A DNA stretch of 64,000 nt from Acidobacteriaceae bacterium (GCA_903642235.1 CAHJWL010000003.1:186001-250000); one strand, 5' to 3'. Shown: positions 10,227 through 21,274, numbered from the stretch's first letter. Made by a program: numbers and translations. The notes: a model not told the origin generated them from the letters alone.

Positions 10227-10637
10227 CTAAGCCGTCCAGGCCTGCATCAACCGAAGCCCTTCGACCGTGAGTGCGAACACACCCAGTCCAAGACCAGCCG
10301 CCAAGGCGTACACAGAGCCGTCCAGATACTTGAGGCTAACATACAGAACAGCGACGGTTCCGAAGAGCCTCAGGAAGAAACCGAGCATCACCGGCGCCAG
10401 CGGTCTTGCCTTCTCCCCCACATCCATGCGCGCCATCACGGCTGTCATCAGCCGCAGCCACTCCCACAATCCGGACCCGGAGATCACCGCACCCACTGCG
10501 AGCAGTGCCGCACTCTGCCAGCCTGCCTTCCACCACACCAGGGGTACGCCGATGGCCGTGCCGAGCGCGACCAGACGCAGCGCCTGCAGGATGGTGCGAC
10601 GAAAATCATCGTCGGAGAAGCTCTCCAGCCCCCGCAT
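10227..10637 (-). CDS. ATP synthase I-like membrane protein
   Basis: A 136-residue protein with about four hydrophobic segments (for example LVALGTAIGVPLVWW and PVMLGFFLRLFGTVAVLYVSL). Position between AtpZ and atpB is the usual place of AtpI/UncI, which in other bacteria helps c-ring assembly or magnesium/calcium transport. Sequence conservation in this family is poor, so the call rests mainly on topology and neighbours. Its ATG (10637) overlaps the upstream stop by 1 nt (TGATG), indicating coupling. Confidence 0.68.
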   Translation of the reverse strand: MRGLESFSDDDFRRTILQALRLVALGTAIGVPLVWWKAGWQSAALLAVGAVISGSGLWEWLRLMTAVMARMDVGEKARPLAPVMLGFFLRLFGTVAVLYVSLKYLDGSVYALAAGLGLGVFALTVEGLRLMQAWTA

Positions 10638-10870
10638 CAGTCATCCCGCTTCAGGTAGCGGGATGCAGTGACAAAAATCTGAAAGAATCCGGCAATCGCT
10701 CCAAGCACAATGCCCGCAAGTCCCATCCAGCTCTGGTGGAAGTGCCGGTCCAGCCACTCCCCAAGCAGCCAGCCGATCACGCATCCTGCCGGCAGCGCGA
10801 TCGCCAGTTGGATCATCGACTCGGCTTTTACCAGATCACCCAGCGATCCGCCCTGCTTCTTCCCTGCCAT
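10637..10870 (-). CDS. AtpZ/AtpI-family F0F1-associated protein
   Basis: A 77-residue product starting MAGKKQGGSLGDLVKAE, with two transmembrane helices (IQLAIALPAGCVIGWLLGEWLD and LAGIVLGAIAGFFQIFV) separated by a short turn and ending KRDD. That architecture is the AtpZ family encoded first in many atp operons. An upstream GTG at 10948 would add 26 Cys/Trp-containing residues that do not fit the family, so I take the ATG at 10870. First gene of the F0 cluster on this strand. Confidence 0.72.
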   Translation of the reverse strand: MAGKKQGGSLGDLVKAESMIQLAIALPAGCVIGWLLGEWLDRHFHQSWMGLAGIVLGAIAGFFQIFVTASRYLKRDD

Positions 10871-11001
10871 ACGGATCTCATTACACCACGGCGGTGCCGC
10901 GACGTGCGCGCCGCTGACATTCAGACAACCACACGATACTCTGGACACGTGATCTGCTGCGGCACGGACAGGCCTGCCGCTGCCAGGAGATCCTGCCCTT
11001 G

Positions 11002-11349
11002 ATGACTCGCTCTCGCCTTCTTCTTACTCCGCTCCTTGTTCTTTGCTGCACTCGCATCGCCATGGCTCTGCCGATCGATTGCAGCAAAGCCGCCTCGGCA
11101 AACGAGCGCACCCTCTGCGCCGATCCCTTTCTGCTCCAGACAGACGCTCGGCTGGACACTCTCTACGACGTCAGCCTGCGCTTTCTCGCGCCCGCGGAAC
11201 GCTCAAGCCTGACCGACTCACAACGTGCCTGGGTCAAGCAGCGCGAGCTCTGCGGAACCGACAAGAACTGCACGCGCGCGGCCTACGCGAAACGCGCTTC
11301 TGTCTTCGAAGCCATCCTAGAACGGGCCCAGGCGCACGGGCCTTTCTAA
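11002..11349 (+). CDS. Secreted LprI-like (DUF1311) protein
   Basis: 115 residues with a signal peptide (LLLTPLLVLCCTRIAMA, cleavage near ALPIDC). The mature part has the Cys pattern and spacing of the LprI/DUF1311 family: IDCSKAASANERTLC, then RAWVKQRELCG and C(T)RAAYAKR. Four cysteines probably form two disulfides. LprI of mycobacteria inhibits lysozyme, but most members are uncharacterised, so no function is assigned. ATG 11002 has AGGAGA upstream; TTG 10999 is the alternative. Confidence 0.72.
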   Translation: MTRSRLLLTPLLVLCCTRIAMALPIDCSKAASANERTLCADPFLLQTDARLDTLYDVSLRFLAPAERSSLTDSQRAWVKQRELCGTDKNCTRAAYAKRASVFEAILERAQAHGPF

Positions 11350-11401
11350 GCAGCCGCAGGACACAGACCCGCCCTCATCGGCCACATAAGGACCTATCAC
11401 T

Positions 11402-13318
<1,917 letters not shown>

Positions 13319-13326
13319 CCCCCAAA

Positions 13327-13360
13327 GCAGATGAGGCTCCCACTCGGGAGCCTCATCTGC
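13327..13360. terminator. Bidirectional terminator between lysS and the Rrf2 gene
   Basis: A perfect 15-bp stem (GCAGATGAGGCTCCC pairing with GGGAGCCTCATCTGC) closes a 4-nt loop, between the lysS stop at 13318 and the convergent regulator stop at 13379. T-tracts are short on both sides (minus strand has TTTGG). Confidence 0.7.
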
Positions 13361-13378
13361 AAACTTGCATGGAGACCC

Positions 13379-13762
13379 TCACCCCTTCAGAGCCCGCTTT
13401 GCAACCTGTGCCAGAGTCGTCGCGTTCATGGCCTCGAGCACATCCTTGCGCAACCGTTTCTCCAGGCCAGCCAGCGCCGGCGACGTGTCGTCTCCAAAGG
13501 AAATCCAGTCCCCTTCCGCGGCCGCATAGATCTGGCCGAGCCCGATCTGCTTGGCCGGCAGCTTCAGTCGTGCGCCGCCACTCGGTCCTTTGCGCTGAGC
13601 AATCAGACCGGCTTTCTGCAACAGCAGAAACGTTCGCCGCACCATGACGGCACTCTCACCCAAGGCCTCCGCGATTGCCGTGGATGTATGCATGGACTCC
13701 GGCTCGCTCGCCAGTACTCGTAGCACCCGCACACTCAGACCGAACCGCCCACTCTGCGCCAT
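13379..13762 (-). CDS. Rrf2-family transcriptional regulator
   Basis: 127 residues beginning MAQSGRFGLSVRVLRVLAS, the Rrf2-type winged helix with recognition region TSTAIAEALGESAVMVRRTFLLLQKAGLI and a wing at GPSGGARL. The three C-terminal cysteines that bind an FeS cluster in IscR/NsrR are absent, so any sensing must be by another route. A start further upstream (13831) adds an unrelated leader. The chosen ATG lies 7 nt after TAGCTT, fitting a leaderless transcript. It is divergent from the YmdB gene, which it may control; target unknown. Confidence 0.82.
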   Translation of the reverse strand: MAQSGRFGLSVRVLRVLASEPESMHTSTAIAEALGESAVMVRRTFLLLQKAGLIAQRKGPSGGARLKLPAKQIGLGQIYAAAEGDWISFGDDTSPALAGLEKRLRKDVLEAMNATTLAQVAKRALKG

Positions 13763-13863
13763 GTGAAGCAAGCTACCACATGACCTTGCCGATGCGCTGC
13801 GGTGTCCTGTGCGAGTTCTCACGTCAAGCAAACTACAGGTGCAAGATGCTACCCTCGCCTCTG

Positions 13864-14685
13864 ATGAACATCCTCTTTGTCGGCGATGTCTTCGGCTCCG
13901 CAGGCCGCCACATCGTTCGCGAACACCTCCCGCATCTGGTCGAAGGCCATGCCGTCGACCTGCTCGTGATTAATGGCGAGAACGCCGCAGGCGGCTTCGG
14001 CATTACACCTGGCCTGGCTGAAGAACTGTTTGACCTCGGCGCGCACGTCATCACGACTGGAAATCACATCTGGGACAAGCGCGAGATCTTCGAGTACATG
14101 GCTGTGCCTGCGACCTCGCATGACCGCAATCGCCGCATTCTTCGTCCCGCGAACTACGCAGCGAGCACGCCTGGCTTCGGCGTGTACCAGGGCACGCTGG
14201 ATCCCAAGAACGGCGGAGCGGCTCAGTCTTACGCCGTCATCAATCTGCAGGGCCGGGTCTTCATGAGCTCCTGCGACGACCCCTTCCGCAAGGCCGACGA
14301 GCTTCTTCGCCAGATCGCAGCGGAGACCGCCGCCAAAGTCATTCTGGTCGACATCCACGCCGAGGCATCCAGTGAAAAGGTAGCTCTTGGCTGGTACCTG
14401 GACGGCCGGGTGACTGCAGTTCTCGGAACCCACACCCACATTCCCACGGCCGACGAACGCCTCCTGCATGAAGGCACAGCCTTCCAGACAGATGTCGGTA
14501 TGTCCGGGCCCTACGACTCCGTCATCGGTGTCGAACGTGAGCTTGTCCTCAATCGCTTTCTGACGGGTATGCCCGCCAAGTTTGAAGCCGCCAAGGGCAA
14601 CCCTAAGCTCTGTGCCGCTCTCATCACCTGCGACGGTCTGACCGGCCGCGCCTCCGCCATTCGTCGCATCATGCTCGGCGAGTAA
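13864..14685 (+). CDS. YmdB/TIGR00282-type metallophosphoesterase
   Basis: 273 residues with the calcineurin-like dimetal motifs: GDVFGSAGR (D), NGENAAGG (N/E), TTGNHIWD (GNH), VDIHAEA (H) and GTHTHIPTADER (H-x-H). B. subtilis YmdB of this family hydrolyses 2',3'-cyclic nucleotides and influences biofilm and motility decisions; activity here is inferred. MNILFVGD at ATG 13864 matches family N termini. ATG 13846, six codons upstream, has AGGTG before it and cannot be excluded. The frame is also open further upstream over the divergent regulator, but that part is non-homologous. Confidence 0.88.
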   Translation: MNILFVGDVFGSAGRHIVREHLPHLVEGHAVDLLVINGENAAGGFGITPGLAEELFDLGAHVITTGNHIWDKREIFEYMAVPATSHDRNRRILRPANYAASTPGFGVYQGTLDPKNGGAAQSYAVINLQGRVFMSSCDDPFRKADELLRQIAAETAAKVILVDIHAEASSEKVALGWYLDGRVTAVLGTHTHIPTADERLLHEGTAFQTDVGMSGPYDSVIGVERELVLNRFLTGMPAKFEAAKGNPKLCAALITCDGLTGRASAIRRIMLGE

Positions 14686-14765
14686 AGGCGCCACTGGCGC
14701 TCTCTAGAGCTGGGCTAACCACGCAAACGCCGCAGCCCAGAGACTCTGCTCCGGAGTCTGCCGCG

Positions 14766-15191
14766 TTACTTCGTTGACGCCCGCATCCTGCGTCTCTCGT
14801 CCATCAAGGATGTGCCTGCCATCTGCACGGTAGGTGTCAAAGTCAGATCGAGTGCCCGCGCGTCGCCCGCCCTCAGTTGAATGCTGCGCAGAATGTCCGT
14901 TCCCTTGCCGTCGGTAAACAACATCACCAGATAGGCTCCCGGCGCTAAGCCCTCCTGGCTGAATTTTCCCAGTGAATCCCCCATCAGCGTATAGCGCCAT
15001 GCACGTCCGCCGTGGGTTGTCTGGTCAGAAACCAGCTGTACGACCGCGTGTTGAAGCGGGTTGCCGGCAGCATCGGTTGCTCGTCCGTGCAGACTGGACG
15101 AACCCTGTGCCTGTGTGCCGGTGGCAGCGACGGATAGGACTCCTGACATCAAAGCAGAGAAGAAAAAGGCTCGAGAGCGAAGGGAGATCAT
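14766..15191 (-). CDS. Secreted carboxypeptidase-regulatory-like domain protein
   Basis: 141 residues with a signal peptide (RAFFFSALMSGVLSVAATGTQAQ). The mature part is a single beta-sandwich of the carboxypeptidase-regulatory/CarboxypepD type: HGRATDAAGNPLQHAVVQL, ending with a polar tail. Such domains are frequent in acidobacterial secreted proteins and often act as binding or structural modules. The ATG at 15191 follows AGGGG; an upstream alternative at 15296 gives a long hydrophilic leader. No specific function can be given. Confidence 0.6.
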   Translation of the reverse strand: MISLRSRAFFFSALMSGVLSVAATGTQAQGSSSLHGRATDAAGNPLQHAVVQLVSDQTTHGGRAWRYTLMGDSLGKFSQEGLAPGAYLVMLFTDGKGTDILRSIQLRAGDARALDLTLTPTVQMAGTSLMDERRRMRASTK

Positions 15192-15282
15192 GCCCCTATT
15201 CTTGGCGTGGCCGCACGGAACGGATATGCCACCGACGGGCCACTGCGATATCACCTCCGCGCCATCCCCTGCCCGCAAAAGA

Positions 15283-15314
15283 AAGAGGCGGACCACCGAA
15301 GTGGTCCGCCTCTT
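15283..15314 (-). terminator. Intrinsic terminator of the TPR-like gene
   Basis: A perfect 14-bp stem AAGAGGCGGACCAC with a TTCG tetraloop on the minus strand, 20 nt after the stop codon at 15334 and followed by TTTCTTTTGC. A textbook Rho-independent terminator for minus-strand transcription. Confidence 0.85.
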
Positions 15315-15333
15315 AGGGTTGAGTCAGGGAGGA

Positions 15334-16899
15334 CTAGCGGCGACGGGGCGCTGTTCTTGCTGGCGTCCGCGTGGTCGTAGTGCGTTTCGCTGGAGTCTTG
15401 GCCACGACGGCGCCATCGCTCATCGTGATCATCAACGGTCCTGCCGCCGCGGCCGGAGCCGGCGTTGGTGTTGCAGCGGCTGTCTGCGCCGGTGCTGTCG
15501 GCGGTGTCGTTGTAGACGCAGGAGACGAGGTTGCGTCCGCTGGTGTCGTCGCAGCAGGTGCGGACGGATTCGTCGTCGTGGCCGATGCCGAAGCATCCGT
15601 GCTCGTCCCGGTGCTGGTCGCCGCACTTGTCGGAGCCGCTCCGGAAGACGCCGGTGACGCCCCACCTTGACTGTAGGACGCATACGTACCGGTCAACGCA
15701 ACCTTCGCGCCGACTGCCGGAACCGTCTTCAACGGTTCCTTCATGTTGAAGGTGAAGTCCGCCGTCTTCGACTGCACAGCATCGTCAGACACGGCAACCG
15801 TCAACGCTGACTCCGTTGCCGTAATCACCGTAGCGTCTGGAATCTCGACCGTCTTTCCCTTTACTGTCGCCCAGACCTTCTCTGCGTCATCGGACGTTCC
15901 GTTCTGCAGAATGAACTCCTTGTCGCTCAGGGCAAGAGTGCCGAGATCCGAAGTCGACGCAACCGTCTGGTGCGCGATGTCAGAGGCCTTCGGAGCCGGT
16001 GTTATGGTGAAGTCCGCCGGCGGGTTGAGGTTCGCAGAGGCCGCCGTCGTCACCTTCTCATACCCCTCAGCATTGCCGTGGTACTTCTTGTAGCAATACT
16101 GCGCTGTGGGCGCCATCTGGCTCTTGTACGGTTCAGGAGCATAAGCCGTAAAGCGCGACACATAAAACGTGCAGTTGATGTAATCCGGCGGTGTGGACTG
16201 CAGATAAGCGAGACCAAGGAAGTACGTGTCCTGCAGAATCGGCCCAGGCTTGCTGGTCTGGTCGACAGGGACAGCTGCCAGCTCCTGCTTGAAGTTCGTG
16301 ATGGCCGTCGCCGTGTCCTTCTTGTTCAGCGCCGCCGTTCCGATCGCGCTATAGAAGATAGGGTTGGCATTTGTCTGCAACGTTTTGAAGTCGGCGTCGC
16401 TCATGTCCGTCGGCTTGCTCGCCGTCAGACCCTTCTGCGCATACTCCGCCGCCTTGTCGAGCGCCGCCTGCTTTGCCGTCGCGTCCGTCAGCTGATCCGC
16501 CGACGCTTTGCGAAAGTAAACCTCAAGCGTGATCGCCCGCAGATTGTTCGGATCTACCTGCAGGAGCCGGTCCGCTGCATCCAGCGTCTTTGTTGGATCG
16601 AACGAGCTGTATGCCACCATCAACTGTTGCAGCACATCGCTCTTAACCGAGCTCTGCGGATACTTCTGCAGGTAGGCCTCAAGAGCCGGAGCTTTGGTCT
16701 GCGGCGTCGATTGGTTAATGGCAGCGGTGTAATCGTTGTACTCCGGCTGCGCCATCTGCACCTGCCCACCCGCCGCGCCGCCCGCCGCAGGCTGCTGCGC
16801 ACCAGATCCAAGGTTTACCTGCTGCTGGGAGAACGCGTACTGCGCTCCAGGAGCCACACTGGCGACTGCCAGAAGAGACGCAACGACTGCCTTCTTCAT
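15334..16899 (-). CDS. Secreted TPR-like protein with Ala/Thr/Pro-rich tail
   Basis: 521 residues. A signal peptide (VVASLLAVASVAPGAQYAFS) is followed by a Gln/Gly/Ala-rich linker, helical repeats with TPR character at about residues 55-260 (for example DAADRLLQVDPNN, AAEYAQKGL), and a predicted beta domain near 310-410 (FILQNG..AEKVWATVKGKTVEI). A low-complexity Ala/Thr/Ser/Pro tail ends in a basic RTAPRRR. The mature protein may be periplasmic or surface associated, with the basic tail binding cell wall or nucleic acid; this is speculative. AGGAG lies 6 nt before the ATG. A strong terminator follows. Confidence 0.72.
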   Translation of the reverse strand: MKKAVVASLLAVASVAPGAQYAFSQQQVNLGSGAQQPAAGGAAGGQVQMAQPEYNDYTAAINQSTPQTKAPALEAYLQKYPQSSVKSDVLQQLMVAYSSFDPTKTLDAADRLLQVDPNNLRAITLEVYFRKASADQLTDATAKQAALDKAAEYAQKGLTASKPTDMSDADFKTLQTNANPIFYSAIGTAALNKKDTATAITNFKQELAAVPVDQTSKPGPILQDTYFLGLAYLQSTPPDYINCTFYVSRFTAYAPEPYKSQMAPTAQYCYKKYHGNAEGYEKVTTAASANLNPPADFTITPAPKASDIAHQTVASTSDLGTLALSDKEFILQNGTSDDAEKVWATVKGKTVEIPDATVITATESALTVAVSDDAVQSKTADFTFNMKEPLKTVPAVGAKVALTGTYASYSQGGASPASSGAAPTSAATSTGTSTDASASATTTNPSAPAATTPADATSSPASTTTPPTAPAQTAAATPTPAPAAAAGPLMITMSDGAVVAKTPAKRTTTTRTPARTAPRRR

Positions 16900-17383
16900 T
16901 CAACACTCCTAAAAATCAAGTATCCGCGATCGTCTGCTCCGTACGCGGCCATGGACAGAGACATCATAGTGCACCACTGTATCGAACGGCGTCGATCCTC
17001 GTAACGTTTTCTGAAGCTGCAGGTTCGCGCAGTCAGCAGGTATCAGGCTCGGGGATACTGCGGATTATAGAGAGCACAGTGCACTCCGGCAAACGTGGCC
17101 TCTTCCCCGTCATGTTCCTCGGACAAGACACCCCCGCACTGCCCAGGGTCGCGGCAATCGCGAACACCCATCGTCGCTCTCACCATCAACCTTCTTGACT
17201 ACTGCAAATCAGCTGTTCTCTGATGCGTCAACGTGGAGCCCACCTGTGGGGTTCCTGCATCCTTATCCACAACAGGTTGCGGAGCCCACGTTGATCAAGC
17301 GACCGTGCACCCTCTAGACTCGGATCAACGAGACTTCTTCCCTGGGCCAAGCGGAGAGGGCTCGCGGAAAGGATCGCCCGCAC
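16900..17383. other. 484-nt intergenic region upstream of smc
   Basis: No coding frame is supported here. It separates two divergent genes and should hold both promoters. Inside is a consensus DnaA box at 17263-17271, bracketed by complementary arms TCAACGTGG (17228-17236) and CCACGTTGA (17286-17294). AAAGGA directly before the smc ATG is its ribosome binding site. I see no other structure. Confidence 0.5.
17263..17271 (+). promoter_or_regulatory. DnaA-box sequence TTATCCACA
   Basis: Exact match to the nine-base DnaA consensus, about 110 nt upstream of smc and between inverted TCAACGTGG/CCACGTTGA arms. A related half-site, CCTGTGGGG, lies 20 nt earlier. One box alone does not make an origin; DnaA-dependent control of smc is possible but unproven. 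Confidence 0.4.
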
Positions 17384-20300
17384 ATGCTCAAGCTCAAGAA
17401 GATCCAGATCCTTGGTTTCAAGTCCTTCTGCGATCGCACGGAGGTGCAACTTCCGGGTGAAGGTATCGCCGCCGTAGTGGGACCAAACGGCTGCGGCAAG
17501 TCCAACATCTCAGACGCCATCACGTGGGTCCTCGGAGAGCAATCCGCCAAAAGCCTGCGCGGCCTCAAGATGGAGGACGTCATCTTCGCCGGCACTCGCG
17601 ACCGCAAACCAACCGGTATGGCCGAGGTCTCCCTTACCCTGGTTGACCCCGAAGTCTACGACGGCAGCTCCCTTCACCAGGACGGCCCCGAACTCGTCCT
17701 CGCCGACCGCCACCCGGCTGACAATCGAACACCCAACGATTGGGACGAATCCAAGCTCCGCGAGCAGATCGCCGCCGAGACCGAGGAAGCTGTCCTCGAG
17801 GCCCAGCCCGGTGTCCTTCTGGAGGGCGAAGAGGCCAGCGGAGAAGAGACCGCCTCCCCTGACTTTTCGAGCGCAACCGTACCGGCCGCCGACAACGTTG
17901 TTCTCAAGATCCGGCGTCGCAAGTTCAACCGTGCCCCGGTGCGCGCCGGAGAGATCACCGTCACTCGTCGCCTCTTCCGTACCGGCGACTCCGAGTATCT
18001 GCTCAACGGGAAGATCTGCCGTCTTCGCGACATCCAGGACATCTTCATGGGCACCGGCCTCGGTGGCGAAAGCTACGCCATCATCGGCCAGGAGCGCATC
18101 GGCCAGCTGCTGAGCTCCAAGCCGCACGACCGGCGCTCCATCATCGAGGAGGCAGCTGGCATCACGCGCTTCAAGACGAAAAAGCGCCTTGCTGAACTCC
18201 GCCTGGAGTCTGCCCGGCAAAATCTCTCACGCGTGAACGATATCTTCGATGAAGTCACGCGCCAGATGGCCATCCTTAAGCGCCAGGCCGCCAAGGCTGA
18301 ACGGTATGGCCAGCTTCGCGAGGAGCTTCGGGGCAAACTCCGCATCGCGCTTCGCAGCCGCATCACGCAGCTTGATGCCGACCTCGCCTCCGCGAGCGCA
18401 ACCATCGCCACTCACAGCGCCTCTATTGACGAGCGCGCCGGCAACCTAGAAATCCTGGACGCTCAGCATACCGAGGGAGTGCAGCGCGGCTACACACTCG
18501 ATGGCCTGCTCCGCGAGACCAACGCCACTGCCAGTCAGACCGCGGTCGATCTCGAACGCGTGAACACCCGCACTGCCGCAAATGCCGATCGCATCGTCGA
18601 TCTCACCAGCCGCCTTGAGAGTGGCGCCGGCGAACTCATCGCGGCTCGTGAGCAGGTCGCTCAGCTGACCGGCGAACTTGAGCAGCACAGAGACTTCCTC
18701 AACAATGCCAACACCGAATCGATGACGGCTCGCGATGCCGTACAGCGCCAGCAGACCGAAGCCGCAAACGCCGTCCGTGCAGTGCAGCACGCCGAGCATC
18801 AGGCCGAACAAAGTCGCCGCAGCGCCATGCATCTGATGCAACGCGGCTCCCAGACCCGCAACGAGATCGCGCAGGCGGAGGCCTTGCTCGCCAGCCTCCA
18901 CCAGGAGGCCGAACGCCTCACCCGCGAATCCGATATCGCTCGCGAAGAGCTCTCCAGCCTCGGCCTGCAACGCGGTCAGGTTCGCATGTCGTTTGAGTCT
19001 GTCACCGATCGCCTGAGTCGTCTCGAGTCCGAGATTGCTACACTTCGCCTCGACATCGAGGCCCGGCGCAAACAGGAGTCAGAGTCCAAGCGCCGCGGCG
19101 ACCAGCTTCGTAGCGAACTCGCCTCGCTGAATGGCCGTCGCGGCTCGCTTGAAGGCCTCATCCGCGATCACAGCTACTCCACTGACACAGTGAAGAATAT
19201 CTTCCGCACCGCACGGAGAGCCCCGCAGTCGCATGCCGAGGATCTTGCGCCCGTCGGTACCCTCGCCGACTTTCTTGAAGTGGAAGGTCAATACGGCGCA
19301 GTGGTTGACGAGTTCCTTCGCGAAGAGTTGAACTTTGTCATCGTGAAAAGCTGGAGTGCTGCCGATCAGGGTATCCGTCTTCTCCGCTCGGACGTGACCG
19401 GGCGCGCTACCTTCTTCATCCACCCGTCCGAAGCTGCCGCCGCGTCCGCACAGGAGACAGATGGCAGCCGACCGCAAGCCGAAGGCCTCGTTCCGCTTCG
19501 TGACTGCGTTCGCGTCCTGAACGGCTTTGCCGACTCTCTCCAGATCCTTCTCCCCAAGCTCCGCGACGGCTACGTCGCCGCAGATGCAACACAGGCCCGC
19601 GAGCTCTCGCTGCAGCACCCAAACGCCTGGTTCCTCACTCCCTCGGGCGAGACGTTCCACGCCCTCACCGTTACGGCCGGCCGAACAACCGCAAATGGCC
19701 CGCTCGCTCTCAAACGTGATCTTCGTGAGCTCTCCGCGAAGACCGCGGCACTCGAAGGGGAGCTCTCCAGAACTGACATAGCAACAGCCACCCTCGCCCG
19801 CGAGATCGCGCACGCCAGCACCGCTATCGAGGCCAGAACACAGGAGCGCCGCGAGGCCGAGCGCGAGGCCGCCAACTCCGGCGCGGCGCTTCGCCAGATG
19901 GACTCCGAATCCCAGCGCATCGAGCGCCGCCTGCAGGATTGGCAGCTCTCCTCCGAGCGCAACCGCGACCAACGCAACGCCAAGACAGACCTCGTCGCCC
20001 GCAAGCGGTCTGAAGCTGAAGCCGCCGATCACGAGCACCAGGCACTTGAAGCGTCGCTTGCAGATCTGCAGCAGCAGGTCGCCGATCATCGCGCCAAACG
20101 AGAACAGCTCCAGGCCGCCGCCGCCGCCGCCGCCGTCGTCGCCGCCGGTATCGAGGAGCGCCGCCGCAATGCGCAGGCTAACTTCGACCAGACCAACCGT
20201 ATCCTCCAGACGCAAGAAAATCGCCTGCAGCAACTCGACGCGCAACTCGCGACCGCTGCCGCCGAACGCGCACGCCGGGAAGAGGAGACCTCCACCTTGA

Positions 20301-21274
20301 CGGCGCAGGCCGGAGAGCTCGCAGCAGGGAGGGCCATCGCCGTCGCAGAAGCTGCTCGCCTCACCGCCGAAGCTGGCGATCTGCGTGCCAGTCTCAGCGA
20401 TCTTGACGCTCGTCTCCGCGCGCTTCGCTCCGAGACTGAGTCGCTCCGCGAGCAGCGTGCGCACCTCACTGCTCAGGTCGCCAGACTCTCGTCTCATCTG
20501 GAACATATCGAGGCCACCTGCCTCAACGACCTGGGCTCTGATCCTGCCAGCCTCCGCACGGATGTGTCCATCCCGCTCATCACGGGCGATGCCCTTGCCG
20601 CGCAGGAAGAGGAGTCGCGCACCCTGAAGGGCAAGCTTGAAGCTATGGGCCCTGTCAACATGATGGCCCTCGAAGAATACGTTGAAACGACCGGACGCCA
20701 TACCTTCTTGGAAGCTCAGCGCAAGGATCTTCTCGACTCGATTGAGAACACCCAGGCTTCAATCAAAGAGATCGACGACGTCTCCCGCATTAAGTTCGAC
20801 GAGGCCTTCAAGGTGATCAACGAAAACTTCTCCCTCACCTTTACAAAGCTCTTCGGCGGCGGCCAGGCTCTCATGAAACTTACCGACGTCGAGAACTCGG
20901 CCGAGTCGGGCATCGACATCGTCGCCTCGCCTCCAGGCAAGAAACTCCAAAGCATCCTTCTGCTCTCTGGCGGTGAAAAGGCCCTCACTGCGCTCTCACT
21001 CCTCGTCGGTATCTTTCAATTCCAGCCCGCGCCCTTCTGCATCCTTGACGAAGTGGACGCTCCACTCGACGAGACCAACGTCGGCCGCTTCGCCAAGATG
21101 ATCGATGAGATGAGTGCAACGACTCAGTTCATCGTCATCACACACTCCAAGCGCACCATGGCCCAGGCAGACGTCATCTATGGCGTCACCATGCAGGAGC
21201 CCGGCGTCTCGAAGATTGTCTCCGTCAACCTCGCCGACCGGCGTGCGTCAAGCTCTCGGCGTGCCGTCGCCTGA
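17384..21274 (+). CDS. smc: Chromosome segregation ATPase SMC
   Basis: 1296 residues, the core of the SMC-ScpAB condensin. Walker A is GPNGCGKSN (about residues 33-41), followed by two long coiled coils. The hinge domain is at about 620-790 (VGTLADFLEVEGQYGAVVDEFL onward), the ABC signature LLSGGEKALTAL and Walker B FCILDEVDAPLDE at the end. The protein is about 100 residues longer than usual, mainly from an acidic stretch at about 92-195 in the N-terminal head, before ITVTRRLFRTGDSEYLLNG; ordinary SMCs have 10-15 residues there. AAAGGA precedes the ATG. scpA/scpB are not nearby. Confidence 0.93.
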   Translation: MLKLKKIQILGFKSFCDRTEVQLPGEGIAAVVGPNGCGKSNISDAITWVLGEQSAKSLRGLKMEDVIFAGTRDRKPTGMAEVSLTLVDPEVYDGSSLHQDGPELVLADRHPADNRTPNDWDESKLREQIAAETEEAVLEAQPGVLLEGEEASGEETASPDFSSATVPAADNVVLKIRRRKFNRAPVRAGEITVTRRLFRTGDSEYLLNGKICRLRDIQDIFMGTGLGGESYAIIGQERIGQLLSSKPHDRRSIIEEAAGITRFKTKKRLAELRLESARQNLSRVNDIFDEVTRQMAILKRQAAKAERYGQLREELRGKLRIALRSRITQLDADLASASATIATHSASIDERAGNLEILDAQHTEGVQRGYTLDGLLRETNATASQTAVDLERVNTRTAANADRIVDLTSRLESGAGELIAAREQVAQLTGELEQHRDFLNNANTESMTARDAVQRQQTEAANAVRAVQHAEHQAEQSRRSAMHLMQRGSQTRNEIAQAEALLASLHQEAERLTRESDIAREELSSLGLQRGQVRMSFESVTDRLSRLESEIATLRLDIEARRKQESESKRRGDQLRSELASLNGRRGSLEGLIRDHSYSTDTVKNIFRTARRAPQSHAEDLAPVGTLADFLEVEGQYGAVVDEFLREELNFVIVKSWSAADQGIRLLRSDVTGRATFFIHPSEAAAASAQETDGSRPQAEGLVPLRDCVRVLNGFADSLQILLPKLRDGYVAADATQARELSLQHPNAWFLTPSGETFHALTVTAGRTTANGPLALKRDLRELSAKTAALEGELSRTDIATATLAREIAHASTAIEARTQERREAEREAANSGAALRQMDSESQRIERRLQDWQLSSERNRDQRNAKTDLVARKRSEAEAADHEHQALEASLADLQQQVADHRAKREQLQAAAAAAAVVAAGIEERRRNAQANFDQTNRILQTQENRLQQLDAQLATAAAERARREEETSTLTAQAGELAAGRAIAVAEAARLTAEAGDLRASLSDLDARLRALRSETESLREQRAHLTAQVARLSSHLEHIEATCLNDLGSDPASLRTDVSIPLITGDALAAQEEESRTLKGKLEAMGPVNMMALEEYVETTGRHTFLEAQRKDLLDSIENTQASIKEIDDVSRIKFDEAFKVINENFSLTFTKLFGGGQALMKLTDVENSAESGIDIVASPPGKKLQSILLLSGGEKALTALSLLVGIFQFQPAPFCILDEVDAPLDETNVGRFAKMIDEMSATTQFIVITHSKRTMAQADVIYGVTMQEPGVSKIVSVNLADRRASSSRRAVA

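Noticed and set aside
14686..14712. Short GCGCC/GGCGC hairpin after the YmdB gene
   Set aside because: Only 5 bp with a 3-nt loop and a weak pyrimidine tail; too weak to call a terminator.
15970..17004. 344-codon Arg-rich plus-strand frame
   Set aside because: Arg/Leu repeats are the antisense of the TPR-like protein; no start signal.
19079..20701. 540-codon minus-strand frame opposite smc
   Set aside because: Lies entirely antisense to the smc coiled coil; no motif, no start context.
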